From the NCBI RefSeq assembly GCF_027925385.1, contig NZ_AP027142.1, forward strand, positions 1,408,001 to 1,472,000: a stretch of 64,000 nucleotides of DNA, in the 5' to 3' direction. How positions within the stretch are numbered: the stretch's first letter is position 1; the number at the start of each line of letters is the position of its first letter. The notes under the pieces were generated by a model that was given only the letters and a program-made list of their open reading frames with translations, was not told the DNA's origin and ran no database searches. A program made the translations under genes and the position numbers. This DNA comes from Methylocystis iwaonis. Its GTDB lineage: Bacteria; Pseudomonadota; Alphaproteobacteria; Rhizobiales; Beijerinckiaceae. Shown here piece after piece: positions 36,113 to 47,482 of the stretch.

Positions 36113-36153
36113 TATTTATCCGACCATTTTTATAGTATATGACCCCGATAAAA
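36113..36153. promoter_or_regulatory. divergent promoter region with TTTATCCG/CCGATAAA arms
   Basis: The 91-base gap between the divergent RibD-C and RibA-like genes is AT-rich. It contains TTTATCCG and CGATAAAA in inverted orientation about 25 bases apart, with TATAGTATATG between. This could be a shared operator; low confidence. Confidence 0.35.
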
Positions 36154-36175
36154 TCGCAACGGCTGGCGGCAACAA

Positions 36176-37246
36176 ATGATCGAAAAATTCTCAGGCGAAG
36201 CAACTGCGAACGTCGAGGTCGAGCGCGCGATCGCCGAGGTTCGGGCCGGAAGGCCTGTCCTCTTGAGCGAGGACTCGCGTTGCGCGCTTGTCCTTTCCGT
36301 CGAAGCGCTCGACGCTGGAGAGATAGAGCCCTTTAAACAAGTTTCGAGCGGCGCCGCGCACCTCGCGCTTACGCCGACGCGCCTGCGACGCCTCGGGGCG
36401 GACCGTCAAAGCGCCGGGTTCATTACGCTGCCGTCGATCGACGTCAAACGGATCATGACCCTGGCCGCCGACGCCCAGGCCCGTCTCGATGCGCCGGTCG
36501 CGGTCGCGCCGTCTCTTTATGAAAGCGCCTTGCAGCTTCTCCGTCTGGCCCATGTCCTGCCGGCGGCGCTCATCGTTCCAATCGAGGACCAGACGCCACC
36601 GGGGTTGCTGACAGCGCGGGCAGCAAATGTGAATGCTTTCCGAGGCGAACGGAATGGGCGTTTACGTATCGTCAACCGGGCGCCCGTTCCGTTGGAAGGC
36701 GCGCCGGACTCAGAGTTTGTGGTTTTTCGTGGCGGCGAGGGCCTGCGGGATCAAGTGGCGATCGTCATCGGCCAGCCAAATATCAGAGAACCGGTCACTG
36801 TCAGGCTGCATTCGGCATGCCTTACGGGCGATCTTTTCGGCAGCTTGAAATGCGACTGCGGCGACCAGTTGCGCCGCGCCGCGCGCCATATGGCGGAAAA
36901 TGGGGGCGGCGTGCTGCTTTACCTCGACCAGGAGGGCCGCGGAAACGGGCTGGCAAACAAGATCCACGCCTATAGCCTTCAATCGCGTGGGTTCGACACA
37001 TTCGACGCCGACGAAATCCTGGGTTTCGAGGAGGACGGACGCACTTTCGGCTTCGCAGGAGAAATGCTGAAGCTTCTCGGCGTGACGCAGATCCGCGTGA
37101 TGACCAACAATCCCACTAAGCTGAGCGCTCTGGAGGCGGCGGGGCTGGTTCTCGTTTCGGACCATCGGATCGTCGGCCGCAAAAACAATCACAACATTCG
37201 CTACCTCGCCACAAAACGAGACCGGGCGGGGCATCTGCTCGATTAA
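36176..37246 (+). CDS. ribA: GTP cyclohydrolase II-like protein
   Basis: A 356-residue protein. Residues about 165-356 form a GTP cyclohydrolase II domain: zinc cysteines in SACLTGDLFGSLKCDCGDQL (C-x10-C-x-C), GGGVLLYLDQEGRGNGL, and RVMTNNPTKLSALEAAGL. The N-terminal 160 residues look like a degenerate RibB-type domain (VRAGRPVLLSEDSRC). The family opens the GTP imidazole ring to give the diaminopyrimidine precursor of riboflavin. Its location beside the PTPS-like, GT4 and methyltransferase genes suggests it may feed that pathway. Confidence 0.88.
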   Translation: MIEKFSGEATANVEVERAIAEVRAGRPVLLSEDSRCALVLSVEALDAGEIEPFKQVSSGAAHLALTPTRLRRLGADRQSAGFITLPSIDVKRIMTLAADAQARLDAPVAVAPSLYESALQLLRLAHVLPAALIVPIEDQTPPGLLTARAANVNAFRGERNGRLRIVNRAPVPLEGAPDSEFVVFRGGEGLRDQVAIVIGQPNIREPVTVRLHSACLTGDLFGSLKCDCGDQLRRAARHMAENGGGVLLYLDQEGRGNGLANKIHAYSLQSRGFDTFDADEILGFEEDGRTFGFAGEMLKLLGVTQIRVMTNNPTKLSALEAAGLVLVSDHRIVGRKNNHNIRYLATKRDRAGHLLD

Positions 37247-37293
37247 GCCCCGGGCGGCTTCGGCTTTTCAACTGGGCGCGCGTCGGTACTCCA

Positions 37294-37322
37294 TTGCTAT
37301 TTATCTACCCTCTTTGTAGATT
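37294..37322 (+). promoter_or_regulatory. promoter with TAC-N7-GTA repeat before the RND operon
   Basis: TTGCTA, 17-base spacer, TAGATT, with CTACCCTCTTTGTAG (37305-37319) overlapping the spacer end and -10. It resembles the operator arrangement of the two TonB receptor promoters. The coding start at 37368 follows 46 bases later. Confidence 0.5.
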
Positions 37323-37367
37323 GAATTTCAATCCCGGCCAATGCGGCAGACGAGGTCTTAAAGAGTC

Positions 37368-38618
37368 ATGAGTTCGGACATCACCGCGCCTCGGCCGCGC
37401 CAGGACTTGCTTCGCCCGCCCTTGCGCCGATACCTCGCTGGCGCCGCGCTCGCCCTTTTTCTGGGGGTCGGGTTTATCTATGGCTACTCCGCTGTTTTTC
37501 GGAACGGAGCTGCGCCCTCTGCGGCCGGGAAAGGACCGGGGCGAGGCCAAGCGACACGGGTCGCCGCAGCGGAGATATCGCAAGGTAGCTTCCCGGTGGT
37601 TCTGAGTGGCCTCGGCACGGTGACGCCATCGGCGACAGCCGTCGTGAAGACGCGCATTTCCGGCCATCTCGTCGAGGTCAATTTTAAAGAATCGCAATAT
37701 GTGAAGGCGGGCGACGAGCTCGCGAGCGTCGATCCCAGGCCGTACCAACTCGCCCTGGCCCAGGCGGAAGGCCAGTTGCAAAAGGACCAGGCGCTGCTAC
37801 AGAACGCCGAGCGCGACCTTGCCCGCTACGAGGCGCTCATCCGCAAGATGAAGGACGTCATTTCTGGGCAACAGGTTGATACGCAGCGCGCCCTTATCAA
37901 CCAATACAAGGGAACGGTCGCAATCGACCGCGCGCTCGTGGATCAGGCGCGACTCAATCTTGCCTACTGCAAGATCGTGTCCCCTATCGATGGCCGCGTG
38001 GGGTTGCGCCAAGTCGATCAGGGCAATTATGTCCAGCCGGGCGACGCCAGCGGCGTCGCTGTCGTCACGCGGCTCTCGCCCATCACGGTCGTCTTCACGC
38101 TTCCGGAAAGCCGGCTTCCCGCAGTATTGAAAAAGGCGCGCGCCGGCGAAAAGCTGACCGTCGTCGCCTACGACCACGAGCGCGTGACGGAACTCGCGCG
38201 CGGCCACCTTATTGCAGTCGATAATCAGATTGACGCCTCCTCGGGGACGGTGAAGCTTCGGGCCGAATTCCCCAATGAAGACGAAAGATTGTTTCCCAAC
38301 CAGTTCGTCAACGCCGATCTCCTTGTCGAGACCTTGCATGATGTGGCTCTCGCGCCTTCTGCAGCGGTGCAGCAGGGCGCAAAGGGCCCCTTCGTCTATG
38401 CAATCAAGGACGACGCCACCGTCCAGACGCGCGCCGTGAAGCTCGGGCCCTCGGGTGGAGAGCAGGTCGTCGTGCTGGAAGGCTTGAACCCGGGCGAGAA
38501 AGTCGTCGTCGAGGGCGCTGACCGACTTCGGGAAGGCGCGGCAATTAGCCTTCCGGGCGCGGAGCGGGCGCCAGTTGGGCCAGGGCGCGGGCCTGTGGCG
38601 AAGAACGACGCGTCGTGA
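37368..38618 (+). CDS. RND efflux periplasmic adaptor (MdtA-like)
   Basis: A 416-residue membrane fusion protein. It has an N-terminal transmembrane anchor ([19 protein letters not shown]), a lipoyl/barrel-sandwich domain ([26 protein letters not shown]), an alpha-hairpin ([20 protein letters not shown]), and beta-barrel and C-terminal domains ([19 protein letters not shown]). It is followed by two RND pump genes with overlapping ends, an MdtABC-like arrangement. No TolC-type gene is adjacent, so the outer-membrane channel is encoded elsewhere. Confidence 0.93.
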   Translation: MSSDITAPRPRQDLLRPPLRRYLAGAALALFLGVGFIYGYSAVFRNGAAPSAAGKGPGRGQATRVAAAEISQGSFPVVLSGLGTVTPSATAVVKTRISGHLVEVNFKESQYVKAGDELASVDPRPYQLALAQAEGQLQKDQALLQNAERDLARYEALIRKMKDVISGQQVDTQRALINQYKGTVAIDRALVDQARLNLAYCKIVSPIDGRVGLRQVDQGNYVQPGDASGVAVVTRLSPITVVFTLPESRLPAVLKKARAGEKLTVVAYDHERVTELARGHLIAVDNQIDASSGTVKLRAEFPNEDERLFPNQFVNADLLVETLHDVALAPSAAVQQGAKGPFVYAIKDDATVQTRAVKLGPSGGEQVVVLEGLNPGEKVVVEGADRLREGAAISLPGAERAPVGPGRGPVAKNDAS

Positions 38619-41600
38619 GCGCGATCGACCTTTCCCGCCCTTTCATCCTTCGGCCGGTGGCGACCTCGCTGCTGATGGCGGCAATACTCCTCGCGGGGGC
38701 TATCGCCTATCGCCTCCTGCCAATTTCGGCATTGCCGCAAATCGACTTCCCAACGATCGAAGTCCGAACCTTCTACCCCGGCGCCAGTCCGGAGGTGATG
38801 GCGTCCGCCATCACCGCGCCGCTCGAACGCCAACTCGGCCAGATGCCCGGCCTTGCGCAGATTGCTTCGACAAGCTCCGGCGGCGCATCGGTTATAACGC
38901 TGCAGTTCAGCCTGAAGCTGACGCTCGACGTCGCCGAACAGGAGGTGCAGGCGGCGATCAACGCCGCGGCAAGCTTCCTTCCCACCGACCTTCCCGCGCC
39001 GCCTGTTTACGCAAAAATCAATCCGGCCGACGCCCCAGTTCTGACGCTCGCCCTGGTTTCCAAAACGCTTCCGCTCACCGAGGTTCAGCAATTCGCCGAC
39101 ACGCGAATAGCGCAGAAAATTTCCCAGCTCTCGGGCGTCGGCCTTGTCAGCGTCAGCGGCGGCAACCGCCCGGCGGTGGTTGTGCGCGCCAATGTGGCGG
39201 CGCTCGCCTCCTATGGCATGTCGCTTGAAGACCTGCGGACGGCGATCTCGAGCGCCAATGTCAATTTGCCTAAGGGCAACATCGACAGCCGATCGCAAGA
39301 ATTCGCGATCGACTCCAACGATCAGCTTAAAAGCCCTAAGGATTACGACCAGCTTATCGTGGCGAATCGAAACGGCGGGCCGGTGCGTCTGCGCGATGTC
39401 GCCAAAGTCCTCAACGGCGCGGAAAACAGCGAGCTGGGAGCGTGGAGCAATCTAACTCCCGCGATCATCGTCAATATCCAACGGCAACCCGGCGCCAATG
39501 TCATCGCCGTCGTCGATCGGATCAAGGCCCTGTTGCCGACCTTGCAGGCGTCGCTGCCGGGTTCCATCGAGGTGGCGATTTTATCCGACCGCACGACGAC
39601 CATTCGCGCATCGATCGAAGATGTGCAATTCGAGCTTTTCTTCGCCGTGCTCCTCGTCGTCGGCGTGATTTATCTTTTTCTCGGCAATCTGCGCGCGACG
39701 CTCGTGCCCAGCGTCGCCGTGCCGCTCTCGCTCGTCGGCGGCTTCGCCGTCATGTATCTCTTGGGCTACAGCCTCAACAATCTGACGCTGATGGCGTTGA
39801 CCATTGCGACAGGCTTCGTCGTCGACGACGCCATTGTCATGGTCGAAAATATTGCACGCTATTTGGAAAAGGGCCGCACGCCCATCGACGCCGCCCTGGA
39901 AGGCGCGCGAGAGATCGGCTTCACGATCGTCTCGCTGACGATTTCGCTCATCGCCGTGTTAATTCCCTTGCTTTTCATGGGAGAAATCGTTGGCCGGCTG
40001 TTCCGGGAGTTCGCCGTCACCCTTGCAGCGACGATCATTTTGTCAGCCGTCGTGTCTCTTACATTGGCCCCCATGCTTTGCAGCAAGCTGCTCGCGCAGG
40101 GCGACATGCATAGCCATGTCGACAGCCACGCCAAGGGGGCGACCTGGTTCGACGCGATCATCGACTCTTATGGTCGCCTGCTGACGCTGGCTCTCGATCA
40201 CGCCAGAACGACTCTCGCCGTGTTTCTCGGCGCGCTTTGCCTGACCGGCGTCTTGTACGTGGTCATTCCAAAAGGCTTCTTCCCCGTTCAAGATACGGGG
40301 CTGATCCAGGGCGCGACAATCGGAGAACAGAGCGCCTCTTACTCGACGATGTCAAAGCGGCAACTCGCGCTCGTGAAGCGCCTGCTGGACAACGACGCGG
40401 TCGAGTCAGTTACCTCCACGCTCGGCGTCGATGGCGAGAACAAGACGCTCAACAGCGGCCGCGTCCTGATCAAATTGAAAGACAGAGCGGAGCGCAAGGC
40501 GACGGCGACGGAAGTTGTTCGCCGGTTGCAAGCGGCGGCAAAAGACGTCGGCGGCATTTCGCTCTTCTTGGAGCCCGTACAGGATCTCACCATCGATTCA
40601 GGCGGAGGCCGCGGCGCCTATCATTTCGCTTTGCAGGACGCCAATCCGGATGAGCTTGCGCATTATGCGCCGCAACTCGTCGAGCGGCTCGCCAGCCTGC
40701 CGCCTTTCGAGGATGTTTCCAGTAGCGCCCAAACCTCGGGGCGGGCCCTTTACGTGGAGATCGATCGCGACGCGGCCGCGCGCTATGGGGTCACGGTCTC
40801 GACAATCGATAACACGCTGTATGACGCCTTCGGTCAACGGATCGTGTCCACGATTTTCACGCAGACGAGCCAATATCGCGTCATACTCGTAGCCGACGGC
40901 CGCAGCGTTCCGAGCCTCGATGCGCTCGGTTCTCTCCGAGTGCCTGGCGCGGGCGGCTCTGAAGTTCCGCTCGCTTCGCTCGTCACAATCCGCGAAACGA
41001 AAGCGCCGCTCTCATTCGACCATCTCTCGCAATTCCCGGCGGTGACAATTTCTTTCAATCTCGCGCCCGGTTTCGCGCTCAGCGACGCCATTGCCGCCTT
41101 GAAACAGGCGCAGAGCGACCTTGGCGCGCCGCAGAGCGTCATCACGGTTTTCCAGGGCGCGACGCAGGCGTTCGCCTCGTCGACGACAAGCACGCTGCTG
41201 CTCATTCTCGCCGCGATCGTCACCGTCTACATCGTGCTCGGCATCCTGTACGAAAGCTACATCCATCCGATCACCATCCTCTCCACATTGCCGTCCGCCG
41301 GCATAGGCGCCCTTTTCGCGCTCATGATCACGGGGAACGATTTCGGGATCATCGGCGTGATCGCCATCATCCTTCTGATCGGCATCGTGAAGAAGAACGC
41401 CATCATGATGATCGATTTCGCCTTGCAGGCGGAACGCGACGAAGGTCTCTCTCCGCGTGAGGCGATCTATCAGGCGTGTCTCCTGCGGTTTCGTCCGATC
41501 CTCATGACGACGCTCGCAGCCTTGCTCGGCGCAGTCCCGATGATCGTCGGCGGGGGCGAAGGTTCGGAGCTTCGGCTTCCGCTTGGCGTCAGCATCGCCG

Positions 41601-41743
41601 GCGGCCTGATCCTGAGCCAGATTCTGACGCTCTTTACGACGCCGGTCATTTACCTTGCGTTCGACAAGCTGGCGAAACGGTTGCCGATCGGGCAGGGGCG
41701 CGACGCGACAGCCTCCTCGGCGGCGGAGGAAAAATGCGCCTGA
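38615..41743 (+). CDS. RND multidrug efflux pump subunit (MdtB-like)
   Basis: A 1042-residue HAE1-family proton-driven pump with two sets of transmembrane helices and large periplasmic loops. Signatures are [19 protein letters not shown] at the N-terminus, [18 protein letters not shown] (TM4 Asp pair), [15 protein letters not shown] and [19 protein letters not shown]. The start overlaps the adaptor stop by 4 bases. Paired with a second pump gene, it probably forms a heterotrimer as MdtB and MdtC do. Drug or substrate range unknown. Confidence 0.93.
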   Translation: MSAIDLSRPFILRPVATSLLMAAILLAGAIAYRLLPISALPQIDFPTIEVRTFYPGASPEVMASAITAPLERQLGQMPGLAQIASTSSGGASVITLQFSLKLTLDVAEQEVQAAINAAASFLPTDLPAPPVYAKINPADAPVLTLALVSKTLPLTEVQQFADTRIAQKISQLSGVGLVSVSGGNRPAVVVRANVAALASYGMSLEDLRTAISSANVNLPKGNIDSRSQEFAIDSNDQLKSPKDYDQLIVANRNGGPVRLRDVAKVLNGAENSELGAWSNLTPAIIVNIQRQPGANVIAVVDRIKALLPTLQASLPGSIEVAILSDRTTTIRASIEDVQFELFFAVLLVVGVIYLFLGNLRATLVPSVAVPLSLVGGFAVMYLLGYSLNNLTLMALTIATGFVVDDAIVMVENIARYLEKGRTPIDAALEGAREIGFTIVSLTISLIAVLIPLLFMGEIVGRLFREFAVTLAATIILSAVVSLTLAPMLCSKLLAQGDMHSHVDSHAKGATWFDAIIDSYGRLLTLALDHARTTLAVFLGALCLTGVLYVVIPKGFFPVQDTGLIQGATIGEQSASYSTMSKRQLALVKRLLDNDAVESVTSTLGVDGENKTLNSGRVLIKLKDRAERKATATEVVRRLQAAAKDVGGISLFLEPVQDLTIDSGGGRGAYHFALQDANPDELAHYAPQLVERLASLPPFEDVSSSAQTSGRALYVEIDRDAAARYGVTVSTIDNTLYDAFGQRIVSTIFTQTSQYRVILVADGRSVPSLDALGSLRVPGAGGSEVPLASLVTIRETKAPLSFDHLSQFPAVTISFNLAPGFALSDAIAALKQAQSDLGAPQSVITVFQGATQAFASSTTSTLLLILAAIVTVYIVLGILYESYIHPITILSTLPSAGIGALFALMITGNDFGIIGVIAIILLIGIVKKNAIMMIDFALQAERDEGLSPREAIYQACLLRFRPILMTTLAALLGAVPMIVGGGEGSELRLPLGVSIAGGLILSQILTLFTTPVIYLAFDKLAKRLPIGQGRDATASSAAEEKCA

Positions 41744-44700
41744 TCGACCGCGCGATCGACCGCCCGGTCGCAACCAGCCTTCTAATGCTGGGCCTCTGCC
41801 TCGCGGGTCTTGTGTCTTTCTTTGTGCTGCCGGCGGCCCCGGTTCCACAAATCGACTATCCGGTCATCAGCATCGGGGCCAATATGCCCGGCGCAAGCCC
41901 CGAGATTATGGCTTCCTCCGTCGCTACGCCGCTCGAGCGACGCCTCGGTCAGATCGCCGGCGTCACGGAAATGACGTCGGCGAGCTACCTCGGCTCGACC
42001 CGCATCAATCTTCAATTCGATCTGGATCGCAACGTCGATGGCGCGCAAAGAGACATTCAGGCGGCGATAGCCGCCGCGCGTGCGGACATGCCCGCCAATC
42101 TGCGCAGCAACCCGACGTTCAGGAGCGCCAATCCCGCCGAGGTCCCGGTGGTCATCATCGCGCTCACCTCTGATCGGCTGTCGCAAGGGGCGCTTTTCGA
42201 GGTCGCGTCAAACATCCTGCAGCAGAAGTTTTCGCAAGTGGAAGGCGTCGGGCAGGTCACCGTCGGCGGCGGCGCCCTCCCGGCCGTCCGCGTCGAAGTC
42301 AATCCGCGCACGCTTTTCCAATATGGACTGTCGCTCGAAAGCGTGCGCACAGCGCTCGGCGCGACGAATTACAATGGCCCCAAGGGCGCGTTCGACTCCG
42401 GCGACCAGCGCTACCAGATCTACGCCAACGATCAGTCCCGCAAGGCGCGGGACTATGACGGCGTCATTGTCGGCTATCGGAACGGCGCGGCGGTCAAGCT
42501 CCACGATGTCGCAGAGGTGATCGACTCTGTGGAAGATGATCGAAATTTCGGCGTCAGCAATGGACGCCCTGGCGTTCAGGTTCAAATTTACCGCCAGCCC
42601 GGCGCCAATTTCATCGAGCTCGTCGATCGCATCAAGGCGCTCATGGGGCCGCTTTCCGCAGCGCTTCCTGCCGAAGCCGAGATGCGCATCGTGCAAGACA
42701 GAACTTTGACGATCAGAACCTCGCTGCGTGAGATCGAGACGACGCTGGCGTTGAGCGTCATGCTCGTCATCGCCGTCGTCTTCGTCTTTCTGCGCGATCC
42801 GCGTGCGACCGTCGTCCCCGGCGTCTGTGTCGTCGTCTCCTTGCTCGGCGCGCTCGTCGGCATGTATCTACTCGACTATAGTCTCAACAATCTCTCCTTG
42901 ATGGCGCTGACGATCGCGACGGGATTCATCGTCGATGACGCCATCGTCGTCGTGGAAAATGTCACGCGGCTGATAGAAAGCGGCATGCCATCGAGGCGGG
43001 CCGCGCTTCTCGGCGCGCGGCAGGTCGCCTTTACAGTCCTCTCGATGACGCTTTCGCTGATCGCGGTTTTTCTCCCGATCATGTTCATGGGCGGGATCGT
43101 GGGCCGCATGATGCGAGAATTCGCCGCAACGCTTTCGATCGCTGTCCTCGTCTCGCTGCTCTTGTCCCTCACGACCGCGCCGATGCTTTGCGCGCATCTT
43201 CTCGAGGATGTGACGCACGCCGCAAGAGCGCGCCTTTTCGAGGCGACCGAAGTTGGTCTCGCCGTCCTTCATCGCCTCTATTTGGCGAGCCTAGGCTATG
43301 TTCTCGATCATCGCCGTCTCGTCCTTTTCGCGCTCCTGGCGCTCGTCGGAGTGAATCAGCACCTCTTCACGATCATACCGAAGGGCTTCTTTCCGGTGCA
43401 GGATACGGGGCGCATGCGCGGCGCGATGATTGCCGACCAGAGCGCGTCTTTTACCGTCACGAAGAAGAAGCTCGAGCAAGTTGTCGCAATCCTGCAAAAC
43501 GATCCCGGAATTGAGTCTGCGACGGGTTGGATCACAAGCTCCGCGAATTTCGCTGACTTGCTCGTGACATTGAAGCCGCTCAAAGAGCGTGGGATTTCAG
43601 CCGAAAAAATCTTGGCGCGACTGCGGCCGAAATTCGCTCAAGTCCCCGGCGTCCAGCTTTTCCTGCAATCCACGCAGGATATTCGCATTGGCGGCCGATC
43701 GAGCAATGCCCTTTTTCAATACACGCTCCTGGCCGATTCCCTCGAAGAGCTGCGGCTCTGGGGACCGCGTATTACCGAGGCGCTAAAGCGCCATCCGACG
43801 CTGGCCGACGTGAATTCCGATCAGATGGAGAAAGGCTTGCGCTCGGATGTCGTCGTCGATCGCGAAACGGCCGCGCGCCTGAATGTCTCCTCAAGCCAGA
43901 TAGACAACACGCTTTATGACGCCTTCGGCCAGCGTCAGGTGTCGACGATCTTCGAACCGTTGAATCAGTACCATGTGGTGCTCGAGCTGGCGCCGAAATT
44001 CAGGGAGTCGCCTAACGCGCTGGCTGAACTCTATATTGGCGCGCGCGGCGGCCAGCCTCCCGTCATCACGACAAGCCGAACGCCGATCAACGGTCTTCGC
44101 GCTCTGTCGCTCCCCGCAAACGCATCGGAACGCATGATTCCCTTCGCGTCCTTCAGCTCGCTGAACGCCGGCCCGACTCCGATGCAGGTGAATCATCAGG
44201 GACATTTCGCGGCGGTCACCGTCTCCTTCAATCTCTCAGAGGGGAAAGCTCTGAGCGACGCGGCCACGGCCATCTCGGAGACAATCGCGAAAATCGGCGC
44301 TCCCGCCACGATCCAAGGGGCTTTCGCCGGGACCGCCGCGAGCTATCAGGAGACGCTCGCGAACCAGCCCTTCATGGTCGCCGCGGCTCTCGCAGCCGTC
44401 TATATCGTTCTTGGAATCCTTTACGAGAGTTTCTTTCACCCGCTTACCATTCTATCGACTCTGCCTTCCGCGGGACTCGGCGCGCTCGCCGCGCTGCTTT
44501 TGTGCGGGACGGATTTCAGCATCGTTGCGATGATCGGGGTCTTGCTCCTCATCGGCGTGGTGATGAAGAACGCCATCATCCTTGTCGATTTCGCCATCGA
44601 CGCCGAGCGCACGCGGGCCGCCCCGGCGCGCGACGCGATCATCGAGGCCTGTGCGATGCGTTTTCGCCCGATTCTGATGACGACGTTCGTTTCGATCATG

Positions 44701-44916
44701 GGCGCCGCGCCGCTTGCAATCGCGTCCGGCGAGGGCGCCGAAACGCGGCAACCCCTTGGCGTCGCAATTATCGGCGGGCTGGTCGTCAGCCAGCTACTGA
44801 CGCTCTACACGACGCCCGTCGTGTTCCTCTACGTCGACAAAGCCGAACGGCTGATAAAAAGCTGGCGTATCGGGCTCTCGCGGCCCTCCGAGCTGAAGAC
44901 GCTCTTTCGGGGTTAA
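41734..44916 (+). CDS. RND multidrug efflux pump subunit (MdtC-like)
   Basis: A 1060-residue HAE1-family pump. ATG at 41734 is used because GGAGGA precedes it; the frame extends further upstream inside the preceding gene but lacks family similarity there. Signatures are [57 protein letters not shown] and [19 protein letters not shown]. It overlaps the preceding pump by 10 bases. Confidence 0.93.
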   Translation: MRLIDRAIDRPVATSLLMLGLCLAGLVSFFVLPAAPVPQIDYPVISIGANMPGASPEIMASSVATPLERRLGQIAGVTEMTSASYLGSTRINLQFDLDRNVDGAQRDIQAAIAAARADMPANLRSNPTFRSANPAEVPVVIIALTSDRLSQGALFEVASNILQQKFSQVEGVGQVTVGGGALPAVRVEVNPRTLFQYGLSLESVRTALGATNYNGPKGAFDSGDQRYQIYANDQSRKARDYDGVIVGYRNGAAVKLHDVAEVIDSVEDDRNFGVSNGRPGVQVQIYRQPGANFIELVDRIKALMGPLSAALPAEAEMRIVQDRTLTIRTSLREIETTLALSVMLVIAVVFVFLRDPRATVVPGVCVVVSLLGALVGMYLLDYSLNNLSLMALTIATGFIVDDAIVVVENVTRLIESGMPSRRAALLGARQVAFTVLSMTLSLIAVFLPIMFMGGIVGRMMREFAATLSIAVLVSLLLSLTTAPMLCAHLLEDVTHAARARLFEATEVGLAVLHRLYLASLGYVLDHRRLVLFALLALVGVNQHLFTIIPKGFFPVQDTGRMRGAMIADQSASFTVTKKKLEQVVAILQNDPGIESATGWITSSANFADLLVTLKPLKERGISAEKILARLRPKFAQVPGVQLFLQSTQDIRIGGRSSNALFQYTLLADSLEELRLWGPRITEALKRHPTLADVNSDQMEKGLRSDVVVDRETAARLNVSSSQIDNTLYDAFGQRQVSTIFEPLNQYHVVLELAPKFRESPNALAELYIGARGGQPPVITTSRTPINGLRALSLPANASERMIPFASFSSLNAGPTPMQVNHQGHFAAVTVSFNLSEGKALSDAATAISETIAKIGAPATIQGAFAGTAASYQETLANQPFMVAAALAAVYIVLGILYESFFHPLTILSTLPSAGLGALAALLLCGTDFSIVAMIGVLLLIGVVMKNAIILVDFAIDAERTRAAPARDAIIEACAMRFRPILMTTFVSIMGAAPLAIASGEGAETRQPLGVAIIGGLVVSQLLTLYTTPVVFLYVDKAERLIKSWRIGLSRPSELKTLFRG

Positions 44917-44997
44917 ATACTATCGTTGGAGTAGGTAAGTAATCGCGATTGCGTGAAATGTGGCTTGACTAGCAGGCTCAATGGAGCAATAAATCTA

Positions 44998-45016
44998 CTT
45001 ATCCACTATGGATAAG
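44998..45016 (+). promoter_or_regulatory. CTTATCC-N5-GGATAAG palindrome before the MBL-fold gene
   Basis: A perfect 7-base-arm palindrome just upstream of the start at 45030 that overlaps the AAGGAA ribosome site. An upstream TTGACT-N17-AATAAA promoter lies at about 44965-44993. The palindrome is either an operator or an mRNA hairpin covering the ribosome site. Confidence 0.5.
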
Positions 45017-45029
45017 GAATATCGCCCAC

Positions 45030-46505
45030 ATGCGGATCCCATCGGTTGCCCTCTGCGGTTTCACCGCCGCCTTCGTTTTCCTCCCTATCGCTGCTGACGC
45101 CGCCTCTCTTCAGGAAGCGGCTGCGGCGCTCGGCGCCGTCGACGCCAAATCCCTTGAATTCTCTGGCGCCGGCCACTGGTATCAATTCGGCCAGGCGCCT
45201 GTGCCCGGCGGCCCATGGCCACAATTCGAAGTCAGCAGCTATTCTGCGAGCGTGAATTTCAACGCGCCCGCCCAACGCGTATTACTCACCCGCATCCAAA
45301 CGGTCGAGCCCGGCCGCCAGCGCCCAACGCCGACCGAGCAGAAGCTCTCCTGGCTCGTGAGCGGCGACAAGGCATGGAATGTCGCCCCGCCCGCCAACGC
45401 GTCCCCTGACGCCGCGCCGGTCGCGACCCCGCAACCCGCCTTGGTCGAGGAGAGGACGGCGGAAATCTGGACGACGCCACAGGGCTTTCTGAAGGCGGCT
45501 CTCGCCAATGGCGCAAAGTCGAGCGCTTCGGGCGCCGGCGTGCAAATCTCCTTCACGAGCGCCGGCCATAAATATGAGGGCTATATCAACGCCGCCAACC
45601 AGCTCGAATGGGTGCGGAGCTGGATCGATAGCCCGGTGCTCGGCGATACGCTCGTCGAGACAAAGTTCTCCGGTTACAAAGATTTCGGCGGCATTCAATT
45701 CCCGGCCGAACTGACCCGTAGCCAGGGCGGCTTTCCCGTTCTGCATGTGAAGGTCGCCTCGGCGAAGCTCAACCAGGCCGTCGACATCCCCGTCCCGGAA
45801 AATATCGCAAGCTCCAAGGCGGCGGCGCCGACTGTGACCGCGAACAAGCTGGCCGAGGGCGTCTATTGGCTCACGGGCGGCACGCATCACAGCGTCGCGA
45901 TCGAGCAGAAGGACCACGTGGTGCTCGTCGAAGCGCCGCTCAACGAAGAGCGCTCACTCGCGCTCATCGCCAAGATTGCCGAGATCGCGCCCAACAAGCC
46001 GATCAAATATGTCTTGAACAGCCATGTTCACTTCGACCACTCCGGCGGGTTGCGCACTTTCGTGGATGCTGGCGCGACGCTCGTGACTCACGAACTCGAC
46101 AAGCCTTATTACGAGCAGGCGTGGTCGGCCCCGCATACGCTTCGCCCGGACCGCCTCGCGCAGTCGAAGAAGGCTGCGAAGTTCGAGACCTATGCGGACA
46201 AACATGTTCTTTCGGACGGCGCGCGGCAGATCGAAGTGCATCGCATCGCCGGCAATGGGCACAGTGACGAACTAGCGCTCGTCTATTTGCCGGCGGAGAA
46301 AATTCTCATCGAGGCCGACGCTTTCACGCCGCAGGCAAAGGATGCGCCGCCCCCGAAGAGCCCCAATCCCTACTCGGTGAATCTCTATGAGAATATCCAG
46401 AAGCTGAAACTGGATGTCGCGCAGATCGCCGGCCTCCACGGTCCGCGCGTCGGGGCTCTGGCGGACCTGCGCGCTGCGATCGGGCAACCTCCGCTCGCGC
46501 AATAG
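45030..46505 (+). CDS. secreted metallo-beta-lactamase-fold hydrolase
   Basis: A 491-residue protein with a signal peptide (FTAAFVFLPIAADA). An N-terminal domain of about 260 residues carries beta-rich repeats (FEVSSYSASVNFNAPAQRVLLTRIQ). The C-terminal metallo-beta-lactamase domain has the zinc motif SHVHFDHSGG (HxHxDH), plus IAGNGHSDELALVYLPAEKILIEADAF and GLHGPR. Substrate unknown; the family includes hydrolases and alkylsulfatase-like enzymes. It stands alone, with a strong terminator after it. Confidence 0.9.
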   Translation: MRIPSVALCGFTAAFVFLPIAADAASLQEAAAALGAVDAKSLEFSGAGHWYQFGQAPVPGGPWPQFEVSSYSASVNFNAPAQRVLLTRIQTVEPGRQRPTPTEQKLSWLVSGDKAWNVAPPANASPDAAPVATPQPALVEERTAEIWTTPQGFLKAALANGAKSSASGAGVQISFTSAGHKYEGYINAANQLEWVRSWIDSPVLGDTLVETKFSGYKDFGGIQFPAELTRSQGGFPVLHVKVASAKLNQAVDIPVPENIASSKAAAPTVTANKLAEGVYWLTGGTHHSVAIEQKDHVVLVEAPLNEERSLALIAKIAEIAPNKPIKYVLNSHVHFDHSGGLRTFVDAGATLVTHELDKPYYEQAWSAPHTLRPDRLAQSKKAAKFETYADKHVLSDGARQIEVHRIAGNGHSDELALVYLPAEKILIEADAFTPQAKDAPPPKSPNPYSVNLYENIQKLKLDVAQIAGLHGPRVGALADLRAAIGQPPLAQ

Positions 46506-46554
46506 GCCACGACGCGCGAACTTCCCCTTGCTTTCATTCCTCTCCCTCAACTTG

Positions 46555-46581
46555 AAGCCGCCCCCTGGGCGGCTTTTTTTT
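46555..46581 (+). terminator. rho-independent terminator after the MBL-fold gene
   Basis: AAGCCGCCC-CCT-GGGCGGCTT stem-loop followed by at least seven T, 49 bases after the stop codon. Confidence 0.92.
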
Positions 46582-46661
46582 GCGAAGCGCGGGTTGAGTG
46601 TTTCGAGTGCGGGCGCGCGGCGGAATTGCCTCCAGGGAATTTTGCGTCGGGGAGCGGCCGC

Positions 46662-47282
46662 TCAACTGGCCGCGCATTGGTCGAGCCAGACATCCGAAAG
46701 CCCACGTCTCTCGCATTTCCCGGCGAGGTACTTTTTGATCCGCGCGACTCTTTCACCGTTCTCTTTTGAGCCCGGCGCAATCTTCGGGGTGTTGTTGGTG
46801 GCGATCAGCGAGAGAAATTCCTCGTCGCTCAGTGACTGGAGCGGCTTACCGAACCACTTCGCCGACAAGGCCTCGAAACCATTTACGTCCAGGAACGCCG
46901 CCAACTGCGCGTTTTTGGATGAGAGAGGCGCAACCGCGAAATAGGCGATCAAAGTCTGTTTGATTTTCCCGAAGCCCGGACGGAAATCCTCGAAATAGAG
47001 CTTCTTGACGACCGACTGCGTCACGGTTGTCGAAAGCGGATAGCTCCAGTCGACGCCGCTATGCGACCAGAAACGCGGATCCTGCACCTTGACAAGAATG
47101 TCCTGTCTCTCTTGCGACAGAACCGATGGCCCCTTCGTCCCATTTGCGGTCTCCGCCTCATATTTTGCGAACTTCTCTTTCGTGACGTTGCGAGCGGCTG
47201 CAACCTCGTAGGTTTCGTAGGCGAGAACCGCCAGAACCGCAGTAGCCAATGCCAAAACAAGAAATTTGCTCATGCGCTGCAT
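46662..47282 (-). CDS. degenerate GT51 (peptidoglycan transglycosylase-like) protein
   Basis: A 206-residue protein with an N-terminal transmembrane segment (MSKFLVLALATAVLAVLAYE). The GT51-like domain has KVQDPRFWSHSGVDW and TTVTQSVVKKLYFEDF, then LAAFLDVNGFEALSAKWFGK and SLSDEEFLSLIATNNTPKIAPG. The usual catalytic Glu of the EDRRF motif is Gln67 here (VQDPRF), so it is probably inactive as a transferase. ATG at 47282 has GAGG 5 bases upstream. It is monocistronic. Confidence 0.75.
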   Translation of the reverse strand: MQRMSKFLVLALATAVLAVLAYETYEVAAARNVTKEKFAKYEAETANGTKGPSVLSQERQDILVKVQDPRFWSHSGVDWSYPLSTTVTQSVVKKLYFEDFRPGFGKIKQTLIAYFAVAPLSSKNAQLAAFLDVNGFEALSAKWFGKPLQSLSDEEFLSLIATNNTPKIAPGSKENGERVARIKKYLAGKCERRGLSDVWLDQCAAS

Positions 47283-47482
47283 CGCATCCTCTATATTCAT
47301 ACAAAGTCAGTGTGCTTTTTAATTGGTCCCGCAGCGTGGCGGGATCCCGCCGATTTATTGACGCGGTCGACAACCTGCGCTGTACACAGGAGTTGCAGAG
47401 TGCATCGTCGGCGGATTGGCGAAGGCGATGCTTGTCATGCGAAAACGGAGATCTTCAGCCAAGCGCGCCCGCGGCGCCGCGT

